From positions 1-61,633 of the forward strand of contig JBBSCB010000019.1 in assembly GCA_038250675.1 (NCBI GenBank): a DNA stretch of 61,633 bases. The letters are read 5' to 3'. This stretch comes from JAICUF01 sp038250675. Lineage in GTDB: Bacteria > Gemmatimonadota > Gemmatimonadetes > Gemmatimonadales > GWC2-71-9. A program made the position numbers and the translations under genes. Under the pieces are notes generated by a model. The model worked only from the letters and a program-made list of their open reading frames with translations, was not told where the DNA came from and searched no databases. This document shows, in pieces, positions 9,214-18,811 of this stretch (its first letter is position 1; each line of letters starts with the position of its first letter).

Positions 9214-10662
9214 TCAGCGCGACGCCACTTCCCCGACGATCTCCTCGTCCTCCTCCATCTCGTCCTCGCTCTCCGCTCCGGCCATGACGGCGGCTGCCGG
9301 CTCCTCCGCTCCGAACAACTCGAAGAACCGCGCGAAGATCTGAATCCCGCTCCAGAGCTGGGTCAGATCCAGCTTTTCATTGGGCGAATGCAGTCCGTCG
9401 TCCGGCAGGCCGATGCCGGTGAGGATGACCGGCGCGCCGGCCAGACCGAGCTCGGGCACGATGGGAATCGAGCCGCCGGCGCGGGCATGGACGGCCTTCC
9501 GACCGACCACCTCTTCGAACGCCCGGTTCAGCACGTCCAGCACCGGGGAGTCCACGTCCACCTGGACCGGATCGCCGCCATGGAGGATCCGCACGTCCAC
9601 GTCGGCCCACTTGGGGGCGTGCTTCTCCACCGCCTTCCGCAGATGCCTGGCCACCTTCTCGAACGACTGGCCCGGCACCAGCCGGAGACTCACCTTGGCC
9701 GTGGCCTGGGCGGGGATCACGGTCTTGGCGCCGTCACCCACGAAGCCGCCCTTGATACCGTGGATCTCGAACGTCGGGAGGGCCCAGACCCGCTCCAGCA
9801 CCGAGTAGTCGTCCAGTCCGGTCAGCGCCTTGGCCGTAACTTCGTCGGCGAGGAACTTGTCTTCGTCGAACGGCAGGTGCTTCCACGCCTTGAGCTCCGA
9901 CTTGGACGGCTCCTTGACCTCCTTGTAGAGCTTGGGGACGTGAACCTTCCCCCGTTTGTCCTTGAGCTTGGCCAGGATCCGGACCAGCGTCTCCAGGGCG
10001 TTGGGGGCCACGCCGCCGTACGAGCCGGAATGCAGGTCGCGCTGCAGCGTCCGCACCGATATCTCGGCGTAGCAGAGTCCCCGGAGCGCCGTGTATACCG
10101 CCGGCCAGCCGGCCGCAAAGTACGACATGTCGCAGACCAGCGCCGCATCGGCCTGGGTCCGCTCCGGCTCGGCGTGCAGCAGGTCGAAGATCACCCGCCC
10201 GCCACACTCCTCCTCGCCCTCAAAAATGAAATTGACGTTGAGCGGAGGATTGCCGTCGGCATCACGGGTGGCCTCGTAGGCCTTGAGCAGACAGTAGACC
10301 TGGCCCTTATCGTCCGCCGCGCCACGCGCGTAGAGCTTGCCATCGCGCACCGTGGGTTCGAACGGCGGGCTGCTCCATTCGTTGAGCGGGTCTGGCGGCT
10401 GCACATCGTAGTGACCATACATCAGCAGCGTCGGCTTGCCGGCCACCCGCGGGCTTTCGGCCCAGACGACCGGATGACCCTGGCCCTCGACCAGCGTGAC
10501 GACGGGACATCCCAGCCGCCTGAGCTCCTGCATGAGCCACTCGGCGGCGCGGCGGCAGTCCGCCGCATGCTGGGGAAGCGCGCTGACGCTCGGAATGGCA
10601 AGAAACTCGGTGAGCTCGCGGAGCATGCGGTCCTGTTCGCGACTCACGAAGGCGGTGTCCAT
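9214..10662 (-). CDS. M20-family metallopeptidase (dipeptidase/carboxypeptidase)
   Basis: A 482-residue di-zinc hydrolase of the M20/ArgE/DapE/CPG2 superfamily. Visible ligands are His84 in MYGHYDVQP, the bridging Asp117 in ARGAADDKG, and the catalytic and ligand glutamates in FEGEEECGG (about 147-155). A dimerisation domain lies in the middle. There is no signal peptide, so it should act in the cytoplasm on short peptides, most like the cytosolic nonspecific dipeptidase branch. The C-terminus carries an acidic tail (EDEMEEDEE). A possible promoter (TATACC) lies upstream near 10711. The next gene upstream on the same strand starts 126 bases away. Confidence 0.88.
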   Translation of the reverse strand: MDTAFVSREQDRMLRELTEFLAIPSVSALPQHAADCRRAAEWLMQELRRLGCPVVTLVEGQGHPVVWAESPRVAGKPTLLMYGHYDVQPPDPLNEWSSPPFEPTVRDGKLYARGAADDKGQVYCLLKAYEATRDADGNPPLNVNFIFEGEEECGGRVIFDLLHAEPERTQADAALVCDMSYFAAGWPAVYTALRGLCYAEISVRTLQRDLHSGSYGGVAPNALETLVRILAKLKDKRGKVHVPKLYKEVKEPSKSELKAWKHLPFDEDKFLADEVTAKALTGLDDYSVLERVWALPTFEIHGIKGGFVGDGAKTVIPAQATAKVSLRLVPGQSFEKVARHLRKAVEKHAPKWADVDVRILHGGDPVQVDVDSPVLDVLNRAFEEVVGRKAVHARAGGSIPIVPELGLAGAPVILTGIGLPDDGLHSPNEKLDLTQLWSGIQIFARFFELFGAEEPAAAVMAGAESEDEMEEDEEIVGEVASR

Positions 10663-10788
10663 GGGTGCCTCACACTGGGAAATGGGCCGGTAATGCTTCT
10701 CCGTCGTAAGGTATATCGGCGTGCGGGCCGGCGCGAAAGCGGGGCGGACGCGTCGTGACGTGCGTCACATGGCGGCAATGCCACATCG

Positions 10789-11877
10789 TCACATGGGCGC
10801 GCTGTCCGCGACCGCCCGTTCCAGCCGCGCAAAGGCGCTGTCGCCTTCGGCACCGCGCATCAGCACCCGCAGATCCGCGACGCTGCGTTGCACGTCGGCG
10901 CCGTGCTGCCGGTACCACCGCTCGAACAGGTCGAGGTGCGAGCGGTAGATCGTGGCCCCCACCAGGCGGGCGTTGTTGATCGGGCGATCGGACAGCTTGC
11001 CGACGGTGTAGGCGCGGAACTGTGCGGCCACCGGCCCCTCCAGCTCCTCCCGCGCCCAGTGCCCGATGGCCGCGCGGCCGGAATCCACCGCGGCCGAGTC
11101 GAGCTTGAGTGCGTAGAACGTTTGGAGCCGATTGGTGAGCTCGGTGTAGAAGGCGCCCATCACGATCTCGTCGTGCCACCGGTCGGCGGCGCGCTCTGCG
11201 GCGGCGGTGTCGCCGCGCTCCAGGAAGAACGCCTGGGTCGCACGATATCCCACCAGCTGGGCAAAGCTCTCGTTGAACGGGGTCGCACTCTTCACGTACA
11301 GCGAATTGTGCGCGATCTCGTGGAACACCGTGGCCGCAAGCTCGACCGAGTCCCGCGTGAGCGCCGTGGAGAGAAGCGGGTCGTTGAACCAGCCGAGCGT
11401 GGAAAATGCCGGCGCGGTCCGGAGATAGGTGTCGTACCCGCGCGCTGCGAGCGTCTGCTCCGCCTTCTGGGCGGAGTGCAGGTCGAAGAACCCCTTGTAC
11501 GGCATGCGGCCCACAACCGGCCATTTCCAGGTATACGCGCAGAGGCAGTTGCGGGGCGCGGCCTGCAGCACCAGCAGCAGCGTGTCGCGCTTCACATCGG
11601 CGTAGGTGGTGTAGGTCTGCCCCGCCTCGAGGCCGAGCTCGGCGGCGTAGTTCCGCGCGGCGACGACCAGTGTGAGGGAGCGGCGCAGCGCGGGCGGCGT
11701 GGTGCTGTCAGCCACGAGCTGGGCGATCGGTTGCCGGGCCTGGAGGATGCGGGTCTCTTCGAGGCCAGCCCGCGTGATGTAGCGGACGTCGTCGCTTGCG
11801 AGATAGGCCGTACCGTAGCCGCCCATGAGGGCGGCCACCACAATGAGGAAGACCATCAGTGTCTTTCGCCGGGGCAC
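10789..11877 (-). CDS. Putative membrane-anchored aminopeptidase (HExxH zinc peptidase)
   Basis: A 362-residue protein with one N-terminal membrane anchor or signal (about residues 6-26) and a zinc motif HEIAH at 186-190. The surrounding sequence (TVFHEIAHNSLYVKSATPFNESFAQ) and YTWKWPVVG resemble the predicted-aminopeptidase family (Pfam Aminopep). In that family the third ligand is the Glu of NESFAQ; this is family knowledge. The gene starts 12 bases after the stop of another HExxH protein on the same strand, so the two exported metallopeptidases probably form an operon. Confidence 0.75.
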   Translation of the reverse strand: MPRRKTLMVFLIVVAALMGGYGTAYLASDDVRYITRAGLEETRILQARQPIAQLVADSTTPPALRRSLTLVVAARNYAAELGLEAGQTYTTYADVKRDTLLLVLQAAPRNCLCAYTWKWPVVGRMPYKGFFDLHSAQKAEQTLAARGYDTYLRTAPAFSTLGWFNDPLLSTALTRDSVELAATVFHEIAHNSLYVKSATPFNESFAQLVGYRATQAFFLERGDTAAAERAADRWHDEIVMGAFYTELTNRLQTFYALKLDSAAVDSGRAAIGHWAREELEGPVAAQFRAYTVGKLSDRPINNARLVGATIYRSHLDLFERWYRQHGADVQRSVADLRVLMRGAEGDSAFARLERAVADSAPM

Positions 11878-11889
11878 GAAACCGTCCGC

Positions 11890-13617
11890 TCAGCGGATGC
11901 GGACGATCCCGATGCGTGGAGCCGCCACGGTGGCGAGCGCCCCGCCGGTGCTGTCGGAGAGCTGGAGGTCCACGGCCGGTGCGGAGCCGGCCTGGATCAC
12001 CCGCAGGTGACGGCCCGAGCCGTCACGCAGCGTGCCGGTGCGACTGTAGGAGCCGGTGCTGGTGCTGTCCGGCACCAGCGGGTAGGGACGCGGAAAGTTG
12101 CTCGGCTGCTGCTGATTGAGCGCGGCGTACGTGGCGCGGAAGTTCCAGTTGCGGTACGTCAGCCGCCCGCTCGCCGGCGTGAAGCCGGGGAGGTCATCGA
12201 GGTAGTTGGCCAGCTGCCACTCGGTGACGAGGTTGCCGAACGCGTCGCCGGTGACCGCCGCGACGTTGGCGCTGCCGAGTGCATTGGTGGCCACGAGGGA
12301 CCGGGTGAATGCCGCTCCCAGACTGTCGCTGCCAAACTGGTCGGTCAGCCATCGCACGAAGAGCCAGTTGGCCCCGCGCTCAGCGAGCGTTCCGGTGGAC
12401 TGGCTCGTCTCGACCAGGGCGGTCGCTTCGACGTCGCGCAGGTAGCGATAGCCGTTCTGGATGTCGCCCTTGGCAAACTGCGACAGGCAGTCGTGCGCGC
12501 CGTTGCTGTCGGTACACAGCGCGTTGGGAATGAGCCGCCCGCCCAGCTCCTCCGCGAAGTGCGAGAGCCCTTCGTTGAGCCACGTGTCTTCGCTCAACCC
12601 GCCGCGCAGAAGCACGTGCTGGTTGAAGCTGATCATGTGCTGAAATTCATGGATGAACGTGGGCGCGAGCAGCGTCCGCGCATACGTCTTCGAAATCGTG
12701 CAGCCTGAGTTGCCCGGATCGGGGACCAGCCCGTAGAAGATCTCGCCGCTGTTGGAGCCGTTCTGGCTGGGGATGAGGTCCGCCCCGTAGAAGTAGCCCA
12801 GGATGACGCTGCCCGCGCTATTGCAGGAGCTGCTCAGCTTGTTGACCTGATCGGTCAGCAGCACGGCGACCACGCCGTTGTTGTCCAGGTCCGATTCCCG
12901 CCCAAACGCGGTGGTGTCGATGGGGTAGAGATAGCCATCGAAGAGATTGCCCACCGAGTCGATGTCGGCCTGGGTGTAGCCTCCCGTCGGCACGCTGTTG
13001 TCGAGGTAGATCACTCCCTTGGGGCCGACGTGCAGCGCAGTCGCCGTGACGTTGACGAACGCGTTGCAGTCGGTGGTCGAGCAGACCTTGAACGTGCGCT
13101 GCGTGCCGAGCGTGGGCGGGGCCAGCGCGGCGGGCGGCGCGCCCAGCCGCGCCGCAAAGGCCGCACCCGGCGACTGCGACAGCATCCGCTCACGGGCGCG
13201 CAGCATGTCGTGGAAGCGATCGGCCGATGCCGGCGCCTGGAATGCGGACGCGCCAGGCGGCACGAGGCCGAGATCGGCCAGCGACGGCTGCTGCCGCGCG
13301 AGCGTGACGCCGACCGGCGCGGCACCGAGCGCGTAGCTGGTGGAAACGCTGGTAGGTGTCTCGCGTCCGGCGGCGGCGACCGCGACATACAGGTGTTCAG
13401 CGCCGGCGGCACCCGCCACCGGGATCCGGACGCAGGCACCGGCATTCGTGGTGGGATCGAGGACCGCAAACTCGCCGGGGGCGAGGGAGACCGGCGTTGA
13501 GGCGGTGCAGTCCACCTGGACCGGGTTGCCCCCGCCGGACGGCGAGACCGGCGTATCGGTGCAGCCGGACACCACGATCAGGGTGGCCGTCATGAGGACA
13601 CGAAGACGAGAGATCAC
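11890..13617 (-). CDS. Lipoprotein zinc metallopeptidase, M30-like
   Basis: A 575-residue precursor with a lipoprotein signal (VVSGC, Cys19), so the mature enzyme is likely membrane-anchored outside the cytoplasm. The zinc site is HEFQH (323-327), followed by WLNEGLSHFAEEL (346-358) with the third ligand, the arrangement of hyicolysin-type M30 peptidases. A calcium-loop-like DLDNNG segment is near 244. The GTG start has GGAG ten bases upstream. A divergent promoter (TTGTCA-N18-TATTTT on this strand) lies just upstream and shares its -35 region with hisIE. It is followed by a second HExxH gene after 12 bases. Confidence 0.78.
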   Translation of the reverse strand: MISRLRVLMTATLIVVSGCTDTPVSPSGGGNPVQVDCTASTPVSLAPGEFAVLDPTTNAGACVRIPVAGAAGAEHLYVAVAAAGRETPTSVSTSYALGAAPVGVTLARQQPSLADLGLVPPGASAFQAPASADRFHDMLRARERMLSQSPGAAFAARLGAPPAALAPPTLGTQRTFKVCSTTDCNAFVNVTATALHVGPKGVIYLDNSVPTGGYTQADIDSVGNLFDGYLYPIDTTAFGRESDLDNNGVVAVLLTDQVNKLSSSCNSAGSVILGYFYGADLIPSQNGSNSGEIFYGLVPDPGNSGCTISKTYARTLLAPTFIHEFQHMISFNQHVLLRGGLSEDTWLNEGLSHFAEELGGRLIPNALCTDSNGAHDCLSQFAKGDIQNGYRYLRDVEATALVETSQSTGTLAERGANWLFVRWLTDQFGSDSLGAAFTRSLVATNALGSANVAAVTGDAFGNLVTEWQLANYLDDLPGFTPASGRLTYRNWNFRATYAALNQQQPSNFPRPYPLVPDSTSTGSYSRTGTLRDGSGRHLRVIQAGSAPAVDLQLSDSTGGALATVAAPRIGIVRIR

Positions 13618-13658
13618 AGTCAGGGTGCTCCAGTGGGCGAGCCGGCAAATGGCGTTTT

Positions 13659-13688
13659 AAAATACGACAGGACAACGGTTTTTGACAA
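13659..13688 (-). promoter_or_regulatory. Promoter of the M30-like lipoprotein gene (TTGTCA-N18-TATTTT)
   Basis: On the minus strand, -35 TTGTCA occupies 13688-13683 and -10 TATTTT occupies 13664-13659 with an 18-base spacer. The predicted transcript starts about 35 bases before the gene. The -35 hexamer overlaps that of the plus-strand hisIE promoter. Confidence 0.5.
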
Positions 13689-13710
13689 TCGCGATGCCCA
13701 CCGGTACCTT
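13682..13710 (+). promoter_or_regulatory. hisIE promoter TTGACA-N17-TACCTT
   Basis: -35 TTGACA at 13682-13687, 17-base spacer, -10 TACCTT at 13705-13710. The +1 would fall at or next to the GTG start of hisIE (13717), implying a leaderless message. Confidence 0.6.
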
Positions 13711-13716
13711 CTTTCC

Positions 13717-14358
13717 GTGTCCGACTCGGTGGGGCTTTCGGCGGTCAAATTCGGGCCCGACGGGCTGGTCCCGGTCGTGGCGCAGGATCTGACCTCGGGC
13801 GACGTGCTGATGGTGGCCTGGGCCAATGCGCAGGCGCTCGCGGAGACGCTGGCAACTCGCCAGGCGCACTACTTCAGCCGCTCCCGGGGGGTGCTCTGGC
13901 GCAAGGGGGAGACGTCCGGGCACGTCCAGGACGTCACCGAAGTCCGGCTCGATTGTGATGGCGATACCCTGCTGTATCGGGTCCGCCAGCATGGGCCGGC
14001 CTGCCACACCGGCACCCGCACCTGCTTTTCGACCGTCCTGGCGCCGGAGGGCGGCCGTGCCGATGCACCGGATCCCGGCGGTCACCCGCTCAACCGGCTG
14101 GCCGCCACGATCACGAGCCGGGATGCGGAGCGGCCGGCTGATTCGTACACGGCAGCGCTGCTGGCGCGCGGCGTCCCCAAGATCTCCCAGAAAGTGGGTG
14201 AGGAGGCGGTCGAGGTCGTCGTGGCGGCGAACACGGAGGACGAGGGACGCCTCGCGTCCGAGGCGGCCGATCTCCTCTATCATCTTCTGGTGCTGCTGCA
14301 GGCCCGTGGTGTCCCGCTGGACGCCGTCTGGGAGGAGCTCGCGCAGCGCAGTCGGTAG
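13717..14358 (+). CDS. hisIE: Bifunctional phosphoribosyl-AMP cyclohydrolase / phosphoribosyl-ATP pyrophosphatase
   Basis: Catalyses steps 2 and 3 of histidine synthesis. The N-terminal HisI domain (about 1-110) has WRKGETSGHVQ and the metal site GPACHTGTRTCF. The C-terminal HisE domain (about 125-213) has PKISQKVGEEAVE and SEAADLLYHL. I place the start at GTG 13717 (VSDSVGLSAVKFG) because the HisI fold begins there and a strong promoter sits so close that the transcript would begin at this codon. The upstream ATG at 13633 would place the promoter inside the gene. No other his genes are nearby. dnaE follows after two bases. Confidence 0.92.
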   Translation: MSDSVGLSAVKFGPDGLVPVVAQDLTSGDVLMVAWANAQALAETLATRQAHYFSRSRGVLWRKGETSGHVQDVTEVRLDCDGDTLLYRVRQHGPACHTGTRTCFSTVLAPEGGRADAPDPGGHPLNRLAATITSRDAERPADSYTAALLARGVPKISQKVGEEAVEVVVAANTEDEGRLASEAADLLYHLLVLLQARGVPLDAVWEELAQRSR

Positions 14359-14360
14359 GC

Positions 14361-17300
14361 ATGGCCTTCGTACATCTCCACACGCACAGCGAGTATTCCC
14401 TGCTCGACGGCGCCAACCGCGTCGGCGAGCTGGTGACCCACGTCAAGAAGCTGGGCATGGACAGCCTGGCCGTGACCGATCACGGGAACATGCACGCGGC
14501 CTGGTCCTTCTACGAGGCGGCGCGGGCCCAGCAGATCCGGCCGATCCTGGGCTTCGAGGCATATCTCGCGTTCGGGCCCCGCCAGGCCCGGGAGCGGCAG
14601 CCGGGCGCGCCGGGGATTTACAGCCACCTGGTCCTGCTGGCGCAGAACCGGATCGGCTACAAGAACCTGATCAAGCTCACGTCGATCGGGTACACCGAGG
14701 GGTTCTACCGCCGCCCCCGGATCGACCGCGAGGTCCTGGCGCGCCACAGCGAGGGGATCGTCTGCCTCGCCGCCTGCCTGTCGGGTGAGGTGGCGCTCCA
14801 TCTCCGCCAGGGGAACTACGAGGAGGCCCGGCGGAGCGCGGAGTGGTTTGCGCAGACGTTCGGACGGGACAACTTCTGGCTCGAGATCCAGAGTCACGGC
14901 ATCCCCGAGGAGCAGCAGGTCACGGCCGGCATGCTGGAACTGGGCCGGGAGCTGGGACTGGGCGTCGTAGCCACCAACGACGCCCACTACCTCCGCAAGG
15001 AGGACGCCGAGTCGCACGACGTGCTGCTGGCCATCGGCACCGGGAGCGACCTCGACGACCCCAAGCGGTTCCGCTTCACCGGCTCCGAGTCGTACGTCAA
15101 GAACGAGCAGGAGATGCGCGCCCTCTTCCCGGAGGCGGCGGAGACGCTGGACAACACGCAGCTGGTGGCCAACCGCTGCGAGTTCGATTTCGAGAAGCGC
15201 TACTTCCTCCCGAGCTTTCCCCGGCCGCGCGAATTCGACACCGATGAAGCACTGCTGCTCGACCTGGCGACCGCCGGCGCGCAGGGGCGCTACGGCAGCC
15301 CCCTGCCTCCGGCGGTCGCTGAGCGCCTCGACTACGAGCTGGGCGTCATCAACACCGCGGGATACGCCGGCTACTTCCTGATCGTGCAGGACTTCATCGC
15401 CGCCGCACGGGCGCGGGGCATTCCGGTGGGACCCGGCCGCGGTTCCGCCGCCGGCTCAATCGTGGCGTACGCCCTCGGCATCACCAACGTGTGCCCGCTC
15501 CGGTTCGACCTGCTGTTCGAGCGCTTCCTGAACCCCGAGCGCGTGTCGATGCCGGACATCGACGTGGACTTCTGCTTCGAGCGGCGCGGCGAGGTGATCG
15601 AATACGTCCGGGAGCGCTACGGCCGCGCCAGCGTGGGGCAGATCGTCACCTTCGGGACGATGAAGGCCCGCGCCGCGATCAAGGACGTCGCCCGGGTGCT
15701 GCGGGTGCCGCCGGCCGAGGCCGACCGGCTCACCAAGCTGATCCCGTCCGGCCCGGCCTACAGTCTGACGATCCCCGAAGCGATCCAGAAGGTGGACGAG
15801 CTGCGGGACCTCGTCCGCTCCAACCCCATCTACCAGCGGCTGGCGCAGCTCAGCTCCCGGATCGAAGGGATCTCGCGCCACATGTCGGTGCATGCGGCCG
15901 GCGTGGTCATCGCACCGGGCCCGCTGGACGAGTACATCCCGGTCTGCACCGCGCCCGGCAAGGGCTCGGGCGCGGCGGCGGGCGGCGAGGATTCCATCAT
16001 CACGCAGTACGAGATGGGGCCGCTCGAAAAGGTCGGCATGCTCAAGATGGACCTGCTCGGCCTCAAGACGCTGACCGTCATCCACGACGCCGTCAACATG
16101 ATCGCGGAGCGGCACGGGGTCCGACCCGACATGGACACGCTGGCGTTCGATGACCCGGAGGTGTACGCGCTGCTCCGCCGGGGACGCACGGCGGGCGTGT
16201 TCCAGTTCGAGTCCGCCCTGGCCACCGAGACGCTCCGGGCCATGAAGTGCGACCGATTCGACGACCTGGTCGCCTCCAACGCCCTGCTCCGCCCCGGTCC
16301 GCTGGATGCCGGGATGCATACCGTCTTCATCCGGCGCAAGCTCGGTCAGGAGCGGGTGACCTATCCGCACCCATCGCTGCAGGAAGTGCTGGAGCCGACC
16401 TACGGCGTTATCACCTATCAGGAGCAGGTGATGCGCATCGCCAACGTGATTGCCGGCTTTTCGCTGGCCGAAGCCGATGTGCTCCGCAAGGCGGTGGGCA
16501 AGAAGGACTCCGACCTGATCCGGAAGGAGCTGGGCAAGTTCTGCGAACGCGGCGCCGCACAGGGCCACCCGAAGAAGCTGCTCGACGAGCTGGCGGCACA
16601 GATCGAGACGTTCGGCCGATACGGCTTCAACAAGTCGCACTCGGTGGCCTACTCGGTGCTGAGCTACCAGACCGCGTGGCTCAAGGCGCACTATCCGGCC
16701 GAGTTCATGTCGGCGCTGCTCTCGTCCGAGATCGGGAGCACCGACAAGGTGGTCCAGTACATCAACGAGGCGCGCGAGCTCGACCTCGAGGTGCTCCCGC
16801 CGGACGTCAACGAGTCGGGCTTCAAGTTCACGGCGGTGGGCGATCGCCGCATCCGATTCGGGCTCGGCGCGGTGCGCAACGTGGGGTTCAGCGCCATCGA
16901 GTCGATCATCGCCGGGCGAGCCGCCGGACCCTACGCCACGCTCGCGGAGCTGGTCGAGCGCATCGACCTGCGGCTCTGCAACAAGCGGGTGCTGGAATCG
17001 CTGGTGGCCGCCGGCGCGTGCGACTCGCTGGACGGCCACCGGACCCAGCTCATCGAGGGACTCGAGTCGGCGCTGGCCGAAGCGCAGCTCCGGCAGGCGG
17101 ACCGCGACGCCGGCCAGGCGTCCCTCTTCGGTGAGGCGCCGATCACCCGGGCGGCGCAGACCCGCCTGCCCGACGTGCCGCCCTGGACCGAGGCCGAGCG
17201 GCTGGCCCGCGAGAAGGAGGTGCTGGGCTTCTTCATCTCGGGGCACCCGCTGGAGCGGTTCCGGGATGAGGTGGAGCTCTTCGGGTCCCGCACCACCGCC

Positions 17301-17840
17301 ACGCTGGGGGAGTGGAGCCAACACCAGGTGAACGTGGCCGCCGTGCTGACCGGCGTGAAACGGCAGATATCCAAGAAGACCGGCAAGGAGTACGCGCGGC
17401 TGGTGCTGGAGGATTTCCACGGCACGGCCGAAGCCATCGTCTTTCCCGATGCCTGGGCCAAGCTCAATCAGGTCATCGTGGCTGACGCGGCGATGCTCCT
17501 GACCGGCGGTTACAGCGAGCGGGACCGTGGTGAGGATCGGGCGCCGTTCATCATCGAGTCGGCGCGGGCGCTGGACGACCTGAAGCGCTCCGGCGCGGTG
17601 GCGCTGAGTCTCCGCTGGCGCGCGCCCGACGCCCCTCCGCCGGAGACCATGCGGGCCGCCGCGGCGCTGTGTACCGCCCATCCCGGGCCGACCCCGGTCT
17701 ATATTGAATGGAGCGACGGGAACGGGGAGGCGGTACGCCTCCGCTCCCGCCGCCTTCGGGTGGCCGCCGAAGACGATCTCGTGCGGGCGCTCCGGCACCT
17801 CCTCGGAACCGACTCCGTCCACTACGTGAAAGCGGGCTAG
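14361..17840 (+). CDS. dnaE: DNA polymerase III subunit alpha
   Basis: The replicative polymerase subunit, 1159 residues and of the DnaE1 type. Order of domains: PHP domain at the N-terminus (HLHTHSEYSLLDG, and VTDHGN and NDAHY further on); C-family polymerase core with GPGRGSAAGSIVAY near 357 and the catalytic aspartates in MPDIDVDF near 400; helix-hairpin-helix region; beta-clamp and OB-fold region (VLTGVKRQISKKTGKEY, about 995). Complete PHP histidines suggest a metal-binding, possibly proofreading PHP domain. The ATG lies two bases after the hisIE stop; accA follows after three bases. Confidence 0.97.
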   Translation: MAFVHLHTHSEYSLLDGANRVGELVTHVKKLGMDSLAVTDHGNMHAAWSFYEAARAQQIRPILGFEAYLAFGPRQARERQPGAPGIYSHLVLLAQNRIGYKNLIKLTSIGYTEGFYRRPRIDREVLARHSEGIVCLAACLSGEVALHLRQGNYEEARRSAEWFAQTFGRDNFWLEIQSHGIPEEQQVTAGMLELGRELGLGVVATNDAHYLRKEDAESHDVLLAIGTGSDLDDPKRFRFTGSESYVKNEQEMRALFPEAAETLDNTQLVANRCEFDFEKRYFLPSFPRPREFDTDEALLLDLATAGAQGRYGSPLPPAVAERLDYELGVINTAGYAGYFLIVQDFIAAARARGIPVGPGRGSAAGSIVAYALGITNVCPLRFDLLFERFLNPERVSMPDIDVDFCFERRGEVIEYVRERYGRASVGQIVTFGTMKARAAIKDVARVLRVPPAEADRLTKLIPSGPAYSLTIPEAIQKVDELRDLVRSNPIYQRLAQLSSRIEGISRHMSVHAAGVVIAPGPLDEYIPVCTAPGKGSGAAAGGEDSIITQYEMGPLEKVGMLKMDLLGLKTLTVIHDAVNMIAERHGVRPDMDTLAFDDPEVYALLRRGRTAGVFQFESALATETLRAMKCDRFDDLVASNALLRPGPLDAGMHTVFIRRKLGQERVTYPHPSLQEVLEPTYGVITYQEQVMRIANVIAGFSLAEADVLRKAVGKKDSDLIRKELGKFCERGAAQGHPKKLLDELAAQIETFGRYGFNKSHSVAYSVLSYQTAWLKAHYPAEFMSALLSSEIGSTDKVVQYINEARELDLEVLPPDVNESGFKFTAVGDRRIRFGLGAVRNVGFSAIESIIAGRAAGPYATLAELVERIDLRLCNKRVLESLVAAGACDSLDGHRTQLIEGLESALAEAQLRQADRDAGQASLFGEAPITRAAQTRLPDVPPWTEAERLAREKEVLGFFISGHPLERFRDEVELFGSRTTATLGEWSQHQVNVAAVLTGVKRQISKKTGKEYARLVLEDFHGTAEAIVFPDAWAKLNQVIVADAAMLLTGGYSERDRGEDRAPFIIESARALDDLKRSGAVALSLRWRAPDAPPPETMRAAAALCTAHPGPTPVYIEWSDGNGEAVRLRSRRLRVAAEDDLVRALRHLLGTDSVHYVKAG

Positions 17841-17843
17841 CCG

Positions 17844-18806
17844 ATGGCGTCCGTCTACACCCTCGACTTCGAGAAGCCGCTGCTCGAGCTTGAGCGCCAG
17901 ATCGACGAGCTCCAACGCCTCGGCCACGAGCGACAGCTCGACGTCGACGGCGAGCTCCAAGGGCTGCAATCCAAGCTCGCGGAGCGCCAGGCCGAGATCT
18001 ACCGAAACCTCACGCCGATCCAGCGTGTGCTGGTGGCCCGCCATCCCCGCCGACCGTACACCCTGGACTACCTCAGCACGATCTTCACCGACTTCATCGA
18101 GCTCCACGGCGATCGCCTGTACATGGACGACCCCGCGATCGTGGGCGGGTGGGCCCGGCTGGGCGGCGTCTCGGTGATGGTCATCGGCCACCAGAAGGGC
18201 CGGGACACCAAGGAAAACCTGAAGCGCAACTTCGGCATGCCGCACCCCGAGGGGTACCGCAAGGCGCTCCGCATGATGAAGCTCGCCGCGCGCTTCGGCG
18301 CGCCGGTCATCACGCTGATCGACACGCCGGGCGCCTACCCCGGGCTCGGCGCCGAGGAGCGCGGCCAGAGCGAGGCGCTGGCACGCAACATCCTGGAGAT
18401 GGCGGCACTGCCGACCGCGTGCGTCTCCGTGGTGATCGGCGAGGGCGGCTCGGGCGGCGCGCTGGCCCTGGGCGTGGCGGACCGCGTGCTGATGCTGGAA
18501 AACTCGGTCTACTCGGTGATCTCGCCCGAGGGCTGTGCCGCCATCCTGTGGAAGGACGCCAGCCAGCGCGAGCGCGCCGCGGAGGCGCTCAAGATCACGG
18601 CCAAGGACCTGTTGGAGCTGAAAGTGATCGACGAGATCGTGGCCGAGCCGGTGGGCGGCGCGCATGTGGATCCGGACGCGGCCGGTGAGGCGCTGCGGGA
18701 CGCGCTGATCCGCCACGTCACCGAGCTGCGCAAGGTTCGCCCGGACAAGCTGGTGCGGCGCCGCGCGGAGAAGTACGCCGCGATGGGCGCCTACAGCGAG
18801 ACCTGA
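17844..18806 (+). CDS. accA: Acetyl-CoA carboxylase carboxyltransferase, alpha subunit
   Basis: AccA pairs with AccD to carboxylate acetyl-CoA to malonyl-CoA, the first step of fatty acid synthesis. The 320-residue sequence has the standard N-terminal helical hairpin (ELERQIDELQRL), the crotonase-type core with GHQKGRDTKENLKRNFGMP, and the oxyanion and CoA region IDTPGAYPGLGAEERGQSE followed by GEGGSGGALALGVAD. Length is normal. Linkage of dnaE and accA is common in bacteria. ricT starts five bases downstream. Confidence 0.97.
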   Translation: MASVYTLDFEKPLLELERQIDELQRLGHERQLDVDGELQGLQSKLAERQAEIYRNLTPIQRVLVARHPRRPYTLDYLSTIFTDFIELHGDRLYMDDPAIVGGWARLGGVSVMVIGHQKGRDTKENLKRNFGMPHPEGYRKALRMMKLAARFGAPVITLIDTPGAYPGLGAEERGQSEALARNILEMAALPTACVSVVIGEGGSGGALALGVADRVLMLENSVYSVISPEGCAAILWKDASQRERAAEALKITAKDLLELKVIDEIVAEPVGGAHVDPDAAGEALRDALIRHVTELRKVRPDKLVRRRAEKYAAMGAYSET

Positions 18807-18811
18807 CGCGG

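Noticed and set aside
15456..18716. A 1086-codon open frame antisense to dnaE and accA
   Set aside because: It mirrors the codon structure of two certain genes in GC-rich DNA, is full of His/Arg/Leu and has no family resemblance; antisense shadow.
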